DNA from: Pseudanabaena sp. FACHB-2040
Lineage (GTDB): Bacteria; Cyanobacteriota; Cyanobacteriia; Phormidesmidales; Phormidesmidaceae
Length of the DNA stretch: 64,000 nt
Reading direction: 5' to 3'
Assembly (NCBI RefSeq): GCF_014696715.1
Contig: NZ_JACJQO010000022.1
Span: forward strand, 434,001 to 498,000
A model generated the notes under the pieces. The model was not told the origin of the DNA. It worked only from the letters and a program-made list of their open reading frames with translations, and made no database searches. Positions within the stretch are counted from its first letter, which is position 1, and each line of letters opens with the position of its first letter. Below, piece after piece: positions 26,613 through 35,864 of this stretch. The translations under genes were made by a program, and so were the position numbers.

Positions 26613-27533
26613 CTAGTTTCTGTGATTGTTCGTATAGTTAATTCGGGTGCCTGCCCAGTTGAGCTTATTTCTTAAAGTGCCGTAGTAAGAGTAATTCTTT
26701 CTAAGAATAATGAACTTGGCCATAAATTCAGCCATGCGAATATCCACTCGCTGTCCTGGCCAAATGGCGGTGGCCATCACTCCATCCATCCAGAGCTTAG
26801 TATTAAGATCGACATCCGCTAACGGCCAAACACTGACTACCGAACCAGGAGGCAGCACAATCGGGCGGCTCGATAGGCTGAGAGGGCAGATAGGCGTGAC
26901 AATAATTGCTTCCATACCAGGATGAACAATGGGGCCGCCTGCAGCAACCGTATATCCTGTGGAGCCTGTCGGCGTGCTAACCAAAAGGCCATCGCCCTGG
27001 TACTGATCGACAACTTCACCATCAATTTCCATTTCCAAAATGGAGGTGATCATGCGATCTGGGGAGGCAGGCTTAACCGACATTTCATTAAGGGCTAAAA
27101 AGCGATCGCTCATTGCCTCCAGGTTACTTCGGTCACCTTGAAAGACCTGGGTCTGAAGCATCATTCTCTGCTGCACAGCAAAGCGATCGGACAGCAGCCT
27201 TTCCCAAACCTTTTCCAGATCAACATAGTCTTCTGAGGCCTCGGATAAAAAGCCTAAATGCCCACCAATATTGATGGCCAAGATAGGGATATTTTCAGGC
27301 GCAACATGCCTGGCCGCTGCCAAAGCAGTACCATCACCTCCTAAAACAATAGCTAGATCAATCGGCTGAGTCACAGAGGCAAGGAAAACGGGGTAGGGAT
27401 TGTCCTTAGGGCCACTGGGACCAACCAGCACTCTACAGCCTAGTCCCTCAAGCTGCCGGGCACACTTCTCAGCCCACTGCTGGCTCAGGCGGTTCCTGGC
27501 TTTATAAACAATGATGGCCTGCTTTAACTCCAC
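26613..27533 (-). CDS. nadK: NAD(+) kinase
   Basis: NadK phosphorylates NAD to NADP. The protein is 306 aa. The catalytic/nucleotide motif is LAIVLGGDGTALAAAR (GGDGT), followed by INIGGHLGFL, LALNEMSVKPASPDRM (usual NE motif), YQGDGLLVSTPTGSTGYTVAAGGPI and ICPLSLSSRPIVLP. Complete and of normal length. Cyanobacteria usually carry two nadK genes; which one this is cannot be told from sequence alone. It lies downstream of, but separated by a terminator from, the ndh operon. Confidence 0.97.
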   Translation of the reverse strand: MELKQAIIVYKARNRLSQQWAEKCARQLEGLGCRVLVGPSGPKDNPYPVFLASVTQPIDLAIVLGGDGTALAAARHVAPENIPILAINIGGHLGFLSEASEDYVDLEKVWERLLSDRFAVQQRMMLQTQVFQGDRSNLEAMSDRFLALNEMSVKPASPDRMITSILEMEIDGEVVDQYQGDGLLVSTPTGSTGYTVAAGGPIVHPGMEAIIVTPICPLSLSSRPIVLPPGSVVSVWPLADVDLNTKLWMDGVMATAIWPGQRVDIRMAEFMAKFIILRKNYSYYGTLRNKLNWAGTRINYTNNHRN

Positions 27534-27577
27534 CGCTGCCTAGGTACTCCCTAAATACACCTACCCACAATTGTAAA

Positions 27578-27597
27578 GGCGCTGCCAAAGCAGCGCC
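27578..27597 (-). terminator. Terminator of the ndhAIGE operon
   Basis: An 8-bp stem GGCGCTGC/GCAGCGCC with a 4-base loop. On the minus strand it is followed by TTTACAATTG. It lies 32 bp after the ndhE stop and separates it from nadK. Confidence 0.75.
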
Positions 27598-27628
27598 CCA
27601 ACGCTTAGCAAGACTGAAGTTCGGGCAA

Positions 27629-27940
27629 TTACCACTTGAGCAGATTGAACTGTTCCATATCTACAGTGTCGCGGTTGCGGTAAATAGACAAGACAATCGC
27701 CAGGCCAACAGCTGCTTCTGCCGCAGCAATAGTAATGACAAAAACAGAAAACACTTGACCTGTGACATTGGCCGGATCAAGATAGTTAGAGAATGCCATC
27801 AGATTCAGGTTAACGGCATTCAGCATCAGTTCAATTGACATCAGAACTCGAATAACGTTGCGGCTGGTTACCAAGCCATAGATACCAATGCAGAAAAGCG
27901 CCGCAGCAATCAGGAGAAAATATTCCAAATGCATCTTCAA
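27629..27940 (-). CDS. ndhE: NDH-1 subunit NdhE (NuoK homologue)
   Basis: This 103-aa membrane subunit of the NDH-1 complex is used in respiration and cyclic electron flow around photosystem I. Three transmembrane helices are visible: [17 protein letters not shown], then [20 protein letters not shown] with the conserved glutamate used in proton transfer, and [20 protein letters not shown] with a second conserved glutamate. It is the last gene of ndhA-ndhI-ndhG-ndhE, 40 bp after ndhG. Confidence 0.97.
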   Translation of the reverse strand: MKMHLEYFLLIAAALFCIGIYGLVTSRNVIRVLMSIELMLNAVNLNLMAFSNYLDPANVTGQVFSVFVITIAAAEAAVGLAIVLSIYRNRDTVDMEQFNLLKW

Positions 27941-27980
27941 GACTACCCAAAATAACCTGGAACCAAACGAAGCTTAATTT

Positions 27981-28613
27981 TTAGAGAAATGAGTCAGTTG
28001 CGCCCTGCTCCGAAGTATTGCTGCCAACAGGCACTAACTCGCGGGGCCGCTCTGGTAACTGTAGAGCGTCTTGAACAGGCACTCCAGCCTGAGTGTCTGG
28101 AATGTATTCTCGACGGGCCAGAATGATTGCACCTACAAGTGCGATTAGCAACAGCACTGAGGCCAGTTCAAAAGGCAGTAGGAAGTCAGTAAAGAAGTGT
28201 ATGCCAATCAGAACAATGGCGTTGTCGCCTGCTGCCGGCGCTGATGAGAGCTTCCAGGGTGTGCCAACAACTGTCGTTGCTAGCAGAGCGAATAGGCCAG
28301 AGCAAACTAGAGCCGTAACTGCCCTACCAACCCACGCCCTGGCAATTGGTCTGAACTCCTGCTGCTTGTTAACCAGCATAATTCCAAACAGAATCAGAAC
28401 GTTGACAGCTCCGACATAAACCAGAACCTGGGCGGCCGCCACGAAACTGGCGTTGAGCAGGATATACATACCTGCAATGCTGATGAAAACACCCCCAAGC
28501 AAAAAGGCGGAGTAGACAATGTTCTCTAGCAGCACAACCCCCAGCGCTGCGCCGAGCATCATCACCGCTAAGATGCCGAATGAGACTATCTGTACCCCTT
28601 CTGCTAGCGTCAC
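27981..28613 (-). CDS. ndhG: NDH-1 subunit NdhG (NuoJ homologue)
   Basis: This 210-aa membrane subunit has about five transmembrane helices, including IVSFGILAVMMLGAALGVVL and AQVLVYVGAVNVLILFGIML, the latter bearing the family VYVGA motif. I chose a GTG start at 28613 because AGAGGAGA lies 5-8 bases before it; an in-frame TTG at 28637 is the longer alternative. The C-terminal tail is hydrophilic (VPVQDALQLPERPRELVPVG). It is the third gene in the operon, between ndhI and ndhE. Confidence 0.95.
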   Translation of the reverse strand: MTLAEGVQIVSFGILAVMMLGAALGVVLLENIVYSAFLLGGVFISIAGMYILLNASFVAAAQVLVYVGAVNVLILFGIMLVNKQQEFRPIARAWVGRAVTALVCSGLFALLATTVVGTPWKLSSAPAAGDNAIVLIGIHFFTDFLLPFELASVLLLIALVGAIILARREYIPDTQAGVPVQDALQLPERPRELVPVGSNTSEQGATDSFL

Positions 28614-28696
28614 GACCGCGTCTCCTCTAAATAACAATTGGTCCAGGTTGTAAAGTACTGCCCGGTAGAGGCCCAGCTGGCCACTACTAGGAACTC

Positions 28697-29299
28697 TTAG
28701 GCTGGGTCTTCCTCGGAAGGTTCCATTTCCTCAATGATCTCTTGAGGCAGCTTGCCGGCTCGCCGGGAACCTTCGGCCAATCCGTGGGGGTCCATAACCC
28801 CTTTAGGTAGGTAGGCCAGTTCTCGCAGCGGCGTTACCATCGGATCTTGAGTCACTTTGTAGGGTAACCGTCCTAGGGCCACGTTGTCGAAATTTAGTTC
28901 GTGCCGGTCGTAGGTGGCTAATTCATACTCTTCTGTCATGGAGAGACAGTTAGTGGGGCAATACTCAACACAGTTGCCGCAGAAAATACAAACTCCAAAG
29001 TCAATGCTGTAGTGCTTCAGAGTTTTCTTCTTGGTAGCCTTGTCAAAGTCCCAATCTACAACGGGTAGGTTGATGGGGCACACCCGAACACAGACTTCGC
29101 AAGAAATACACTTGTCGAATTCGAAGTGAATTCGGCCTCGGAAGCGCTCAGAGGGAATAAGCTTTTCGTAGGGGTACTGAACTGTGACGGGGCGTCGCCG
29201 CATGTGATCGAAGGTAACGGACAGGCCTTGGCCAATGTACTTGGCTGCCTGAACGCTCTCTTTGGCATAGTCCCCGACTTGCTTCAAAAAGTTCAGCAT
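28697..29299 (-). CDS. ndhI: NDH-1 subunit NdhI, 2x[4Fe-4S] protein
   Basis: NdhI carries electrons in the peripheral arm of NDH-1 (200 aa). Two 4Fe-4S motifs are visible: [12 protein letters not shown] and [12 protein letters not shown]. The N-terminus ([20 protein letters not shown]) and [20 protein letters not shown] match cyanobacterial and chloroplast NdhI. The C-terminus is acidic. The gene lies between ndhA and ndhG. The crr6 gene at 59.9 kb in this window encodes a factor known in plants to mature NdhI. Confidence 0.98.
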   Translation of the reverse strand: MLNFLKQVGDYAKESVQAAKYIGQGLSVTFDHMRRRPVTVQYPYEKLIPSERFRGRIHFEFDKCISCEVCVRVCPINLPVVDWDFDKATKKKTLKHYSIDFGVCIFCGNCVEYCPTNCLSMTEEYELATYDRHELNFDNVALGRLPYKVTQDPMVTPLRELAYLPKGVMDPHGLAEGSRRAGKLPQEIIEEMEPSEEDPA

Positions 29300-29414
29300 C
29301 GGTTACATCTCCGAATGAAAACAGGGCAATTAAGACAGGAATGCAAGAGGTCGTTGAGGGTTAGCGTGCCTCTTTAAAGGCGCTAGGCCCAATAAGGTGC
29401 ATCACACGCTCTAC

Positions 29415-30533
29415 CTATCCCCCAAAAGCAAGGGGGAAAGACAGTTTTAAGGCCGCAGTCAGCAGCAGGTTAACCAGGGAAACTGGTAGGAGAAACTTCC
29501 AGCCTAAATCTAGGAGTTGGTCGATCCGCACCCGAGGTACTGTCCAACGCAGCAGGATTGCTAGGAAGACCAGCAGATATGCCTTGAATAGCGTCATCAT
29601 GATGCCGATGGAGGCTGCCAGTACCTGTAGCCAAGGAGCCGTCTCACTAGCCCCCAGCAGACCTGCTAGCCAGTCTATAGACACTGGCGATTCCCAACCT
29701 CCTAGGTAGAGAATCGCAACGATCAGGGCCGAAAGCACTAGGTTCACGTAGGAGCCTACGTAGAATAGGCCAAACTTCATCCCCGTATACTCAGTTTGAT
29801 AGCCTGCGACCAGCTCTTCCTCTGCCTCAGGGAGGTCAAAAGGCAACCGCTCGCACTCAGCCAAAGCTGCAATCCAAAAAATTACAAAGCCGACTGGCTG
29901 CCGCCAAATATTCCAGCCCAGGATGCCGTAGCCGGCCTGCTGATTGACAATGTCAATGGTGCTGAGGCTGTTGGACATCATTACAACGGCTAGGACTGCT
30001 AGCGCCATCGGAATTTCGTAGCTGATCGACTGAGCAGCAGCCCGCAGTCCTCCCAGCAGCGAATACTTGTTGTTGGAGGAGTACCCCGACATCAGCAGTC
30101 CAATGGGAGCAATGCTGGAGAGGGAGATCCAGAGGAAAATGCCCACTCCAATATCAGTAATAACTAGGTTTTGGCCGAAGGGCACAATCAGGTAAGACAA
30201 AAAGACCGGGATGACAACGATCACTGGTCCCAAAGTAAACAGGATGGGATCGGCCAGGGCTGGGGTAATGTCTTCCTTGAAGATGAGCTTGATGCCATCA
30301 GCGGCAGCCTGCAGGGTTCCCAGGGGTCCGGCAAATTCGGGACCAATGCGCTGCTGAGCCGCAGCGGAGATCTTCCGCTCCAGCCAAACCGTAACAAAGA
30401 TGCTGACGGTTGCGGCAGCTAGAATCAGCACCATCGGCAGCGGCAGCCAGAGTGTCTTCGCTACGCCAGGTGGCAGTCCTAGATCGACGAGGGCTCGAAC
30501 AAAGCTGCCTTGCAGGTCGATTCCTTGATTCAT
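29415..30533 (-). CDS. ndhA: NDH-1 subunit NdhA (NuoH homologue)
   Basis: This 372-aa membrane subunit has about eight transmembrane helices and forms part of the quinone-binding site. Signatures are [32 protein letters not shown]-like (here [15 protein letters not shown]), [20 protein letters not shown] and [19 protein letters not shown]. It is the first gene of ndhA-ndhI-ndhG-ndhE; a 115-bp gap precedes ndhI. Its promoter should lie in the region upstream to 30840. Confidence 0.98.
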   Translation of the reverse strand: MNQGIDLQGSFVRALVDLGLPPGVAKTLWLPLPMVLILAAATVSIFVTVWLERKISAAAQQRIGPEFAGPLGTLQAAADGIKLIFKEDITPALADPILFTLGPVIVVIPVFLSYLIVPFGQNLVITDIGVGIFLWISLSSIAPIGLLMSGYSSNNKYSLLGGLRAAAQSISYEIPMALAVLAVVMMSNSLSTIDIVNQQAGYGILGWNIWRQPVGFVIFWIAALAECERLPFDLPEAEEELVAGYQTEYTGMKFGLFYVGSYVNLVLSALIVAILYLGGWESPVSIDWLAGLLGASETAPWLQVLAASIGIMMTLFKAYLLVFLAILLRWTVPRVRIDQLLDLGWKFLLPVSLVNLLLTAALKLSFPLAFGG

Positions 30534-30840
30534 GGGCTAGCCCTTGGGAGTGTCAAATTTCATAAATTCTCTCATCGATCTTACCGCCTCAATCTGCTAA
30601 AGATGGGGGTTTTTGAGGGATTTATGGATAAGAAGTTCTGTTCTCAGCAATAGAAGCCCCCAATAAACATAATACGAACAGAGAGCCTTATAGAAAAACC
30701 TCTATCTAGCGAAGTAGCAAGACAAAACGTGCCGTGGCTGGACGCAATTGTTTCGAGCAGATTTATCCATGAGGACTCGTCTCAACATAAAGCGGGGGCG
30801 TCATCCCGCCATCCCTTACTGAATAAGGCTTTAAAATGAA
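30534..30840. other. Non-coding region upstream of ndhA
   Basis: About 300 bp between the ndhA start and the gltA terminator. No ORF with support. It must contain the ndhA operon promoter, and AT-rich stretches occur around 30655-30700 (AATAAACATAATACGAACAG), but I could not assign a promoter with confidence. Confidence 0.4.
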
Positions 30841-30869
30841 AGCCCTCCGGCCAAAAGACCGGAGGGGCT
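30841..30869 (-). terminator. Intrinsic terminator after gltA
   Basis: A GC-rich hairpin (AGCCCTCCGG paired with CCGGAGGGGCT, one-base bulge) with an AAAA-containing loop. On the minus strand it is followed by TTCATTTTAAAG. It lies about 75 bp downstream of the gltA stop in the right direction. Confidence 0.85.
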
Positions 30870-30942
30870 GGAGTTCCTGAAAATCGTCACTGTAACGAAT
30901 GATCTCTGCTATCTCTTAGCTTGAGAAGAGGGGTTTGACCCA

Positions 30943-32127
30943 TCAGTTGACTATTGACTGGATCGTAACTGCCTGCTTATCCCAGATTTGAGGCCGCTCT
31001 GCCAGGGGCGTATAGACCTGGTTGCGAACTCCGGTATAGACCTGGGTGGGCCGGAAGATTCGGTTTTCACCTAGCTGTTCTTTCCAGTGGGCTAGCCAAC
31101 CGGCTACTCGTGCGATCGCAAAAACCGGCGTGAACAAATCAACCGGGATGCCTAGTTTGCGATATACCAGCCCAGAGTAGAAATCAACGTTGGGGTAAAT
31201 TCCCTTGTGGCCCAGCTTCTCCTCAACCGCCTGCTCCATTTCTAGAGCAATCTCGTAATACTCATCCTGGCCGAACTTGTCAAAGAGCTGCTCTGCCAAT
31301 CGCTGCAAGATCGTGGCCCGAGGATCTTTGACCTTATAGACCCGGTGCCCAAAGCCCATAATCTTAGACTTCTGTTGAATGCAGGCCTCAACATAGGGTC
31401 TGACATTCTCAACAGTGCCAATCTCCTGCAGCATTGTGATGACCTCTTCATTGGCACCGCCATGCAGGGGACCTGCTAGGGTGCCTACAGCCGACGCAAT
31501 CACCGCATAAGGATCGGTCAGGGTTGAGGCTGTTACCATCGCGGAGAAGGTTGAGGCATTGATGGTGTGTTCAGCGTGCAGCGTGAGGCAGATATCAAAA
31601 ATCCGAGCCGCTAACGGATCGGGTTCTTGTTCATTCAGCATGTAGAGAAAATTAGCTGAATAATCTAGGTCATCTCGCGGCTGAACCGGATCATTGCCCT
31701 TACGCATCAATTGAAAAGCCGCTACCATCGTTGGAATTTTGGCCAGCAGCCGCACCACCGCGTCTTGAATATAGGTTGGGTTATCCAAGGCCCGCTTGGA
31801 GTAAAACAGGCCCAGAGCCGCTGCACAGGCCTGCAGAGCATCCATAGGGTGACCGCTCTCCGGGAAACACTTCATCATGTCTCGGACGCGGTACTTGAGG
31901 CGGCGGTGGTAGCGAATCTCATGTTCAAAGGCTTCAAGTTCCTGCTTTGTGGGCAGGCCGCCCCAAATCAGCAGATAGGCTGTCTCTAGAAAAGTGCTTT
32001 TTTGTGCCAGCTCCTCAATACGAATGCCTCGGTATTCCAAGATGCCTTGCTGGCCGTCGACAAAACTGATGCTGGATTGAGTGGCGGGCACCCCCTCCAG
32101 ACCAGGTCTATATTCACATACCGTCAT
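30943..32127 (-). CDS. gltA: Citrate synthase
   Basis: Citrate synthase condenses acetyl-CoA and oxaloacetate. The protein is 394 aa from MTVCEYRPGLEGVPATQSSI. Catalytic regions are AEHTINASTFSAMV, PLHGGANEEVITML (His), GFGHRVYKVKDPRA (His) and VDFYSGLVYRKLGIPVDLFT (Asp). It is complete and similar in size to cyanobacterial type-II-like short citrate synthases. I chose the ATG at 32127; the open frame goes 29 codons further upstream without family similarity. It is a single-gene unit with its own terminator. Confidence 0.97.
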   Translation of the reverse strand: MTVCEYRPGLEGVPATQSSISFVDGQQGILEYRGIRIEELAQKSTFLETAYLLIWGGLPTKQELEAFEHEIRYHRRLKYRVRDMMKCFPESGHPMDALQACAAALGLFYSKRALDNPTYIQDAVVRLLAKIPTMVAAFQLMRKGNDPVQPRDDLDYSANFLYMLNEQEPDPLAARIFDICLTLHAEHTINASTFSAMVTASTLTDPYAVIASAVGTLAGPLHGGANEEVITMLQEIGTVENVRPYVEACIQQKSKIMGFGHRVYKVKDPRATILQRLAEQLFDKFGQDEYYEIALEMEQAVEEKLGHKGIYPNVDFYSGLVYRKLGIPVDLFTPVFAIARVAGWLAHWKEQLGENRIFRPTQVYTGVRNQVYTPLAERPQIWDKQAVTIQSIVN

Positions 32128-32500
32128 GATTGCACTGCTCCCATGCGTTGAAAAGGGTGCCAACGGGGGAATGAGAGCCCCGCCGGTGTCAACGCTACAA
32201 CGTCGCTGCGACAAGGAATAGTTTAGAGAAAACGAAAAGGACAGTTTTGTAGTAAAAACTGACTCAAATCAGGCTGTTTCTCATATTGCGGCAAGCAAAC
32301 TGCCTAAATCCCTTGGCCTCAAACCTTGCTAGGGTGTCTGGAACGAAGTAGCTTGACGATGCGTCTGCTGCTTTAGATTCAAAGCCGATTTTACAACGGT
32401 CCTCTAGTAATCATCCGTAAGCCCTGGAATTTGTTAGGATCCCTTCGGAAGAGGCGGCCCGCAGAAAGCACTCTGCTCCTAGGTAAGGGCAGCTTTAGGC
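32128..32500. other. Intergenic region between gltA and the DHH phosphoesterase gene
   Basis: This 373-bp gap on the same strand should hold the gltA promoter and the end of the DHH transcript. I see no clear terminator with a T tract, no ORF with a ribosome site and no strong repeat. A short GGATCCCTTCGGAAGAGG segment near 32439 is only weakly self-complementary. Confidence 0.4.
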
Positions 32501-33682
32501 TCAATCGGTACTGATAACGCCATCTTCAGGGTTAATTAACCGCAGCAGTTTTTGCTTGATCTGCATATCAAACACCTCCCACTTCAGTCGGTTATATTCA
32601 CTATTTTCATAAAATCCAGATAGAAAGCCGACGGGAATTTCAAACCCACCTGCCATAGACCGCCCGCCCCCGAAAAAGCGACCCTCACTGTCCTGACCAA
32701 AGGCCTCTTTGATGAACTCGTCTGGATCGAGGGTAATCTTGCTAGTACGAAGGGAGCCGATGACGACCTCCCGCTCCTCGTCCTCATCGTGGACAATACC
32801 GTAGACTAGGGCCGTGTGAACATTTTCTTCAGTCACCAGAAAATCTGCCGCCTGAGGAATGGCGTCGCGGTCTTCGTAGCGCAAATACCCCACTCCCGCG
32901 AGAGAAACGCTGTTTTGAATCTTACGGTTGCGCAGCGACCGCTCAATCACATCCATTACTCGTTTAGAGCGGGAAGCCTGCAACACTGCGCTCAGCAGTT
33001 GACTGTCGTAGAAGCCACTGAGGTAGGCTGCCGCTAAAAAGTCTGCCTCTGCCGCGTGCATTAGCTGATTGGTATCGGCCCTAAGACCGTGCATAAGCGC
33101 CGTGGCACACTTGACATGCTTGCTGTTGCTGCGATCCAGATAAAGCAGGCCGCACTGCAGATACTGAGTCAAGATTGTTGCTGTTGCTCGAATGTGAGGC
33201 CTGAGGTCAATAAACTCGGCGTTTAGCTTAGCCTGGGGAGCATGGTGGTCAATGACCAGAATCAGCGGCAGATGAGCAGCTTCGACGAAGGGGAAAAGCT
33301 GGCTAGTTGTGCCCTGGTTATCAATCAGCACATAACCTTGATATTGACTTAAGTCAGGACCCTCACTGGCGGGTGCCCAGCGCCGCGCTGGCAAACTGGT
33401 TAATCGCACTAGGGCGATATTTTCCTGGTGGCTGAGGGTGCCCGCGTAGTAGATCTCGCAGTCGATGTCGTAAGTCTGGGCAATGAGCATGTAGGCCCAG
33501 GCAGAGGATAGCGCATCAGGATCAGGAAAATCCTGCAGTAGAATGATTTGGCGTTCTCCTGCATGCTTCTTAAGCAGCTGCCTGATTGCCTCAATTGGCG
33601 GCTCCTGTTCGGGATGGCTGGAAAGTTCGACAGATACACTTTTTGGCGGGCGGGGTGAATCAGCCACTGAATTTGTCATCAT
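32501..33682 (-). CDS. DHH-family phosphoesterase (NrnA-like)
   Basis: This 393-aa protein has DHH motifs: DFPDPDALSSAW (motif I), LIDNQGTTS (motif II), VIDHHAPQAKL (motif III, DHH) and a later ATALMHGLRADTNQL. A C-terminal DHHA1 domain has GGGRSMAGGFEIPVGFLSG. Such enzymes hydrolyse nano-RNA, pAp or cyclic dinucleotide products; the exact substrate here is unknown. Cytoplasmic. The C-terminus extends about 35 residues past the DHHA1 glycine motif. Its stop is followed by a 373-bp gap to gltA. Confidence 0.92.
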   Translation of the reverse strand: MMTNSVADSPRPPKSVSVELSSHPEQEPPIEAIRQLLKKHAGERQIILLQDFPDPDALSSAWAYMLIAQTYDIDCEIYYAGTLSHQENIALVRLTSLPARRWAPASEGPDLSQYQGYVLIDNQGTTSQLFPFVEAAHLPLILVIDHHAPQAKLNAEFIDLRPHIRATATILTQYLQCGLLYLDRSNSKHVKCATALMHGLRADTNQLMHAAEADFLAAAYLSGFYDSQLLSAVLQASRSKRVMDVIERSLRNRKIQNSVSLAGVGYLRYEDRDAIPQAADFLVTEENVHTALVYGIVHDEDEEREVVIGSLRTSKITLDPDEFIKEAFGQDSEGRFFGGGRSMAGGFEIPVGFLSGFYENSEYNRLKWEVFDMQIKQKLLRLINPEDGVISTD

Positions 33683-33933
33683 TAAAAGTAAGAACGGGCC
33701 TACATACTCAGCGAATGCAAAAAAAGGAACTCTTGTTTGAATTTGGAACTAGCGGTTGTCAAAGGCAAACAGATTTAGAAATCAGTGGCAGATGACTGAA
33801 CCCGGCAGAACGGATTCAAAATTGAGTGTAGTAAGAGAAGAGTCAGTGGGGGATGAAGTTAGCCCACACTTTAAGTCAACTAGAAATTGCGGCTAATAGC
33901 GTCACTCATTGGAGGGAAATCTCAGGGAGCATA

Positions 33934-34431
33934 TTAAATGCCGATGACATACTTCTTCCACTCCTGATGTCCTCCACCGCGAATTTGGCGGCTGACCTCA
34001 AAATAAAGGCTGCTATGGGGCTTTCGAGGGGAATTTCGTAGCGGCATGTTAGCTTCTTTGGGAGTGCGATTGCCCTTTTTAACGTTGCAGCGAACGCAGG
34101 CACTCACCATGTTTTCCCAGCTGTCTTCGCCCCCTCGAGAGCGAGGCACTACGTGGTCTAAAGTCAACCCTTCTCCAGCATACCCGCAGTACTGGCAGCT
34201 GTGATTATCGCGCTGCAGGAGATTGCGGCGGGTCAACGGAATATCTTTATAGGGAACTCGGACGTAATGCTTTAGACGGATCACAGTCGGAAGAGGCAGC
34301 CCGGCATAAATCACCCGGCCGTTGTGCTCGACCTGTTCCGCTTTACCCTTAATGATGAGAACAATCGCTCTTCGCCAGCTTGTAATGTTGAGGGGTTCAA
34401 AGGAGGCGTTGAGCACCAGAACCTTGCTCAT
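33934..34431 (-). CDS. HNH endonuclease-family protein
   Basis: This 165-aa protein starts MSKVLVLNASFEPLNITSWR. The N-terminal part (VLVLNASFEPLNI...AIVLIIKGKAEQV) is the conserved companion of this widespread HNH family. The nuclease core has zinc cysteines CQYC and CVRC around LTLDHVVPRSRGGEDSWEN. The family is common in cyanobacteria as a chromosomal single gene; its role (repair, defence or other) is not settled. The ATG at 34431 is chosen because the family starts with this motif; the open frame extends to 34503. Confidence 0.93.
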   Translation of the reverse strand: MSKVLVLNASFEPLNITSWRRAIVLIIKGKAEQVEHNGRVIYAGLPLPTVIRLKHYVRVPYKDIPLTRRNLLQRDNHSCQYCGYAGEGLTLDHVVPRSRGGEDSWENMVSACVRCNVKKGNRTPKEANMPLRNSPRKPHSSLYFEVSRQIRGGGHQEWKKYVIGI

Positions 34432-34655
34432 TGGGGATCGGTAAGGGGTATTGCACCGATAGTAGCATAGAAGCCGCAGAACCCGTCTTGACGGCTGATA
34501 CACTGGCTGGTAGCCGCAGCAGGGTCTAGGAAAGGCTTAGAAGCAGCGGCCATCCTAGCCAGTAGCAGTTTGCCTTATCTAGAAGCTGGCTGCGAGGCAC
34601 TTGCTGGGACTCTTGCTGGGGTATAGACAGGTGTGGTTAGAGGTGTGTGTGAATT

Positions 34656-35864
34656 ATGTTGAGCTGGGATCAAACTCCGGGCCTAGCCTCGATGCGATGC
34701 TGTCGGGCCTGGGTAGAAATCAATCTGGCTGCCCTGCAGCACAATGTTGAGCAGTTAAGAGGGATGCTGGCAAACACCACAGACCTGATGGCAGTGGTCA
34801 AGGCCGATGCTTACGGACACGGGGCTGTGACGGTAGCGCGCACGGCTTTGCAGGCAGGGGCTGCCTGGCTCGGGGTGGCGACTGTGCCTGAAGGCATGGA
34901 GCTGCGGCAGGCAGGTATTCAGGCTCCTATCTTAGTCATGGGGGCGGTCAACAGCGTGGAGGAGATGCACGCGATCGCACATTGGAACCTGCAGCCGACG
35001 CTGGTCACCCCCAAACAGGCCCTGGTTTTTTCTGATGCGCTGTGCAGCCGCAGTGAGGCGCTAGCGGCTCCGATACCAGTACACCTAAAGCTCGATACCG
35101 GCATGTCTCGCTTAGGCTTTCCCTGGCAGCAGGCGGTGGAGTTTGTCCAGTTTGTTCAGCGGCTGCCCCGAGTGCAGATTGCTAGCCTCTATTCTCACTT
35201 CGCAACTGCCGACAGTCTCGATCAAACAACGCTGCGGCTTCAGCAGCAGCGCTTTGACCAGGCTGTTGCGGCTCTGAGAGAGCAGCAGATCTGTCCGCCT
35301 CGGCTGCACCTAGCTAATTCCGCTGCCGCCCTCACCGATGCCCATCTGCATCACGATTTAGTGCGGGTGGGACTAGCGCTTTATGGGCTGTACCCGGCTG
35401 TGCATTTGCGATCGCAAATCACCCTCCACTCAGTAATGCAAGTCAAGGCTCGCATCACCCACATCCAGGAGATACCAGCAGGGACAGGCGTGAGCTACGG
35501 CCATCAGTTTGTCGCCGATCGCCCCATGCGAGTTGCCGTAGTTGGCATCGGCTATGCCGACGGCGTGCCCCGCGCGCTCTCCAACCAAATGCAGGTGCTG
35601 GTCAAGGGCAAGCAGGTGCCACAAATTGGCGCAATCACAATGGATCAACTCATGCTCGATGTAACCAGCGTTGCAGCCCTACAAGCAGGCGACATCGTGA
35701 CGTTGCTAGGGCAAGAGCAAGGGCAAGCCATCACAGCAGACGATTGGGCCGCACTTACGGGCACCATTTCCTGGGAAATCTTATGCGGCTTCAAACACCG
35801 CTTGCCGCGCATAGCTCTAGAGCAGCCCCTGCTGATGTCTTCTCAGACACGAAGCCGTGACTAA
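34656..35864 (+). CDS. alr: Alanine racemase
   Basis: Alanine racemase makes D-alanine for peptidoglycan with pyridoxal phosphate. The protein is 402 aa. The PLP lysine is in MAVVKADAYGHGAVTVAR; other signatures are LKLDTGMSRLGF, YSHFATADS, RLHLANSAAAL, VRVGLALYGLYP and TGVSYGHQF with the second catalytic tyrosine, then VGIGYADGVPR. An AGAGG lies about 12 bases before the ATG at 34656; the family core begins at RAWVEINLAALQHN, so a start at 34692 is also possible. The stop codon overlaps that of the peroxiredoxin-like gene on the other strand. Confidence 0.96.
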   Translation: MLSWDQTPGLASMRCCRAWVEINLAALQHNVEQLRGMLANTTDLMAVVKADAYGHGAVTVARTALQAGAAWLGVATVPEGMELRQAGIQAPILVMGAVNSVEEMHAIAHWNLQPTLVTPKQALVFSDALCSRSEALAAPIPVHLKLDTGMSRLGFPWQQAVEFVQFVQRLPRVQIASLYSHFATADSLDQTTLRLQQQRFDQAVAALREQQICPPRLHLANSAAALTDAHLHHDLVRVGLALYGLYPAVHLRSQITLHSVMQVKARITHIQEIPAGTGVSYGHQFVADRPMRVAVVGIGYADGVPRALSNQMQVLVKGKQVPQIGAITMDQLMLDVTSVAALQAGDIVTLLGQEQGQAITADDWAALTGTISWEILCGFKHRLPRIALEQPLLMSSQTRSRD

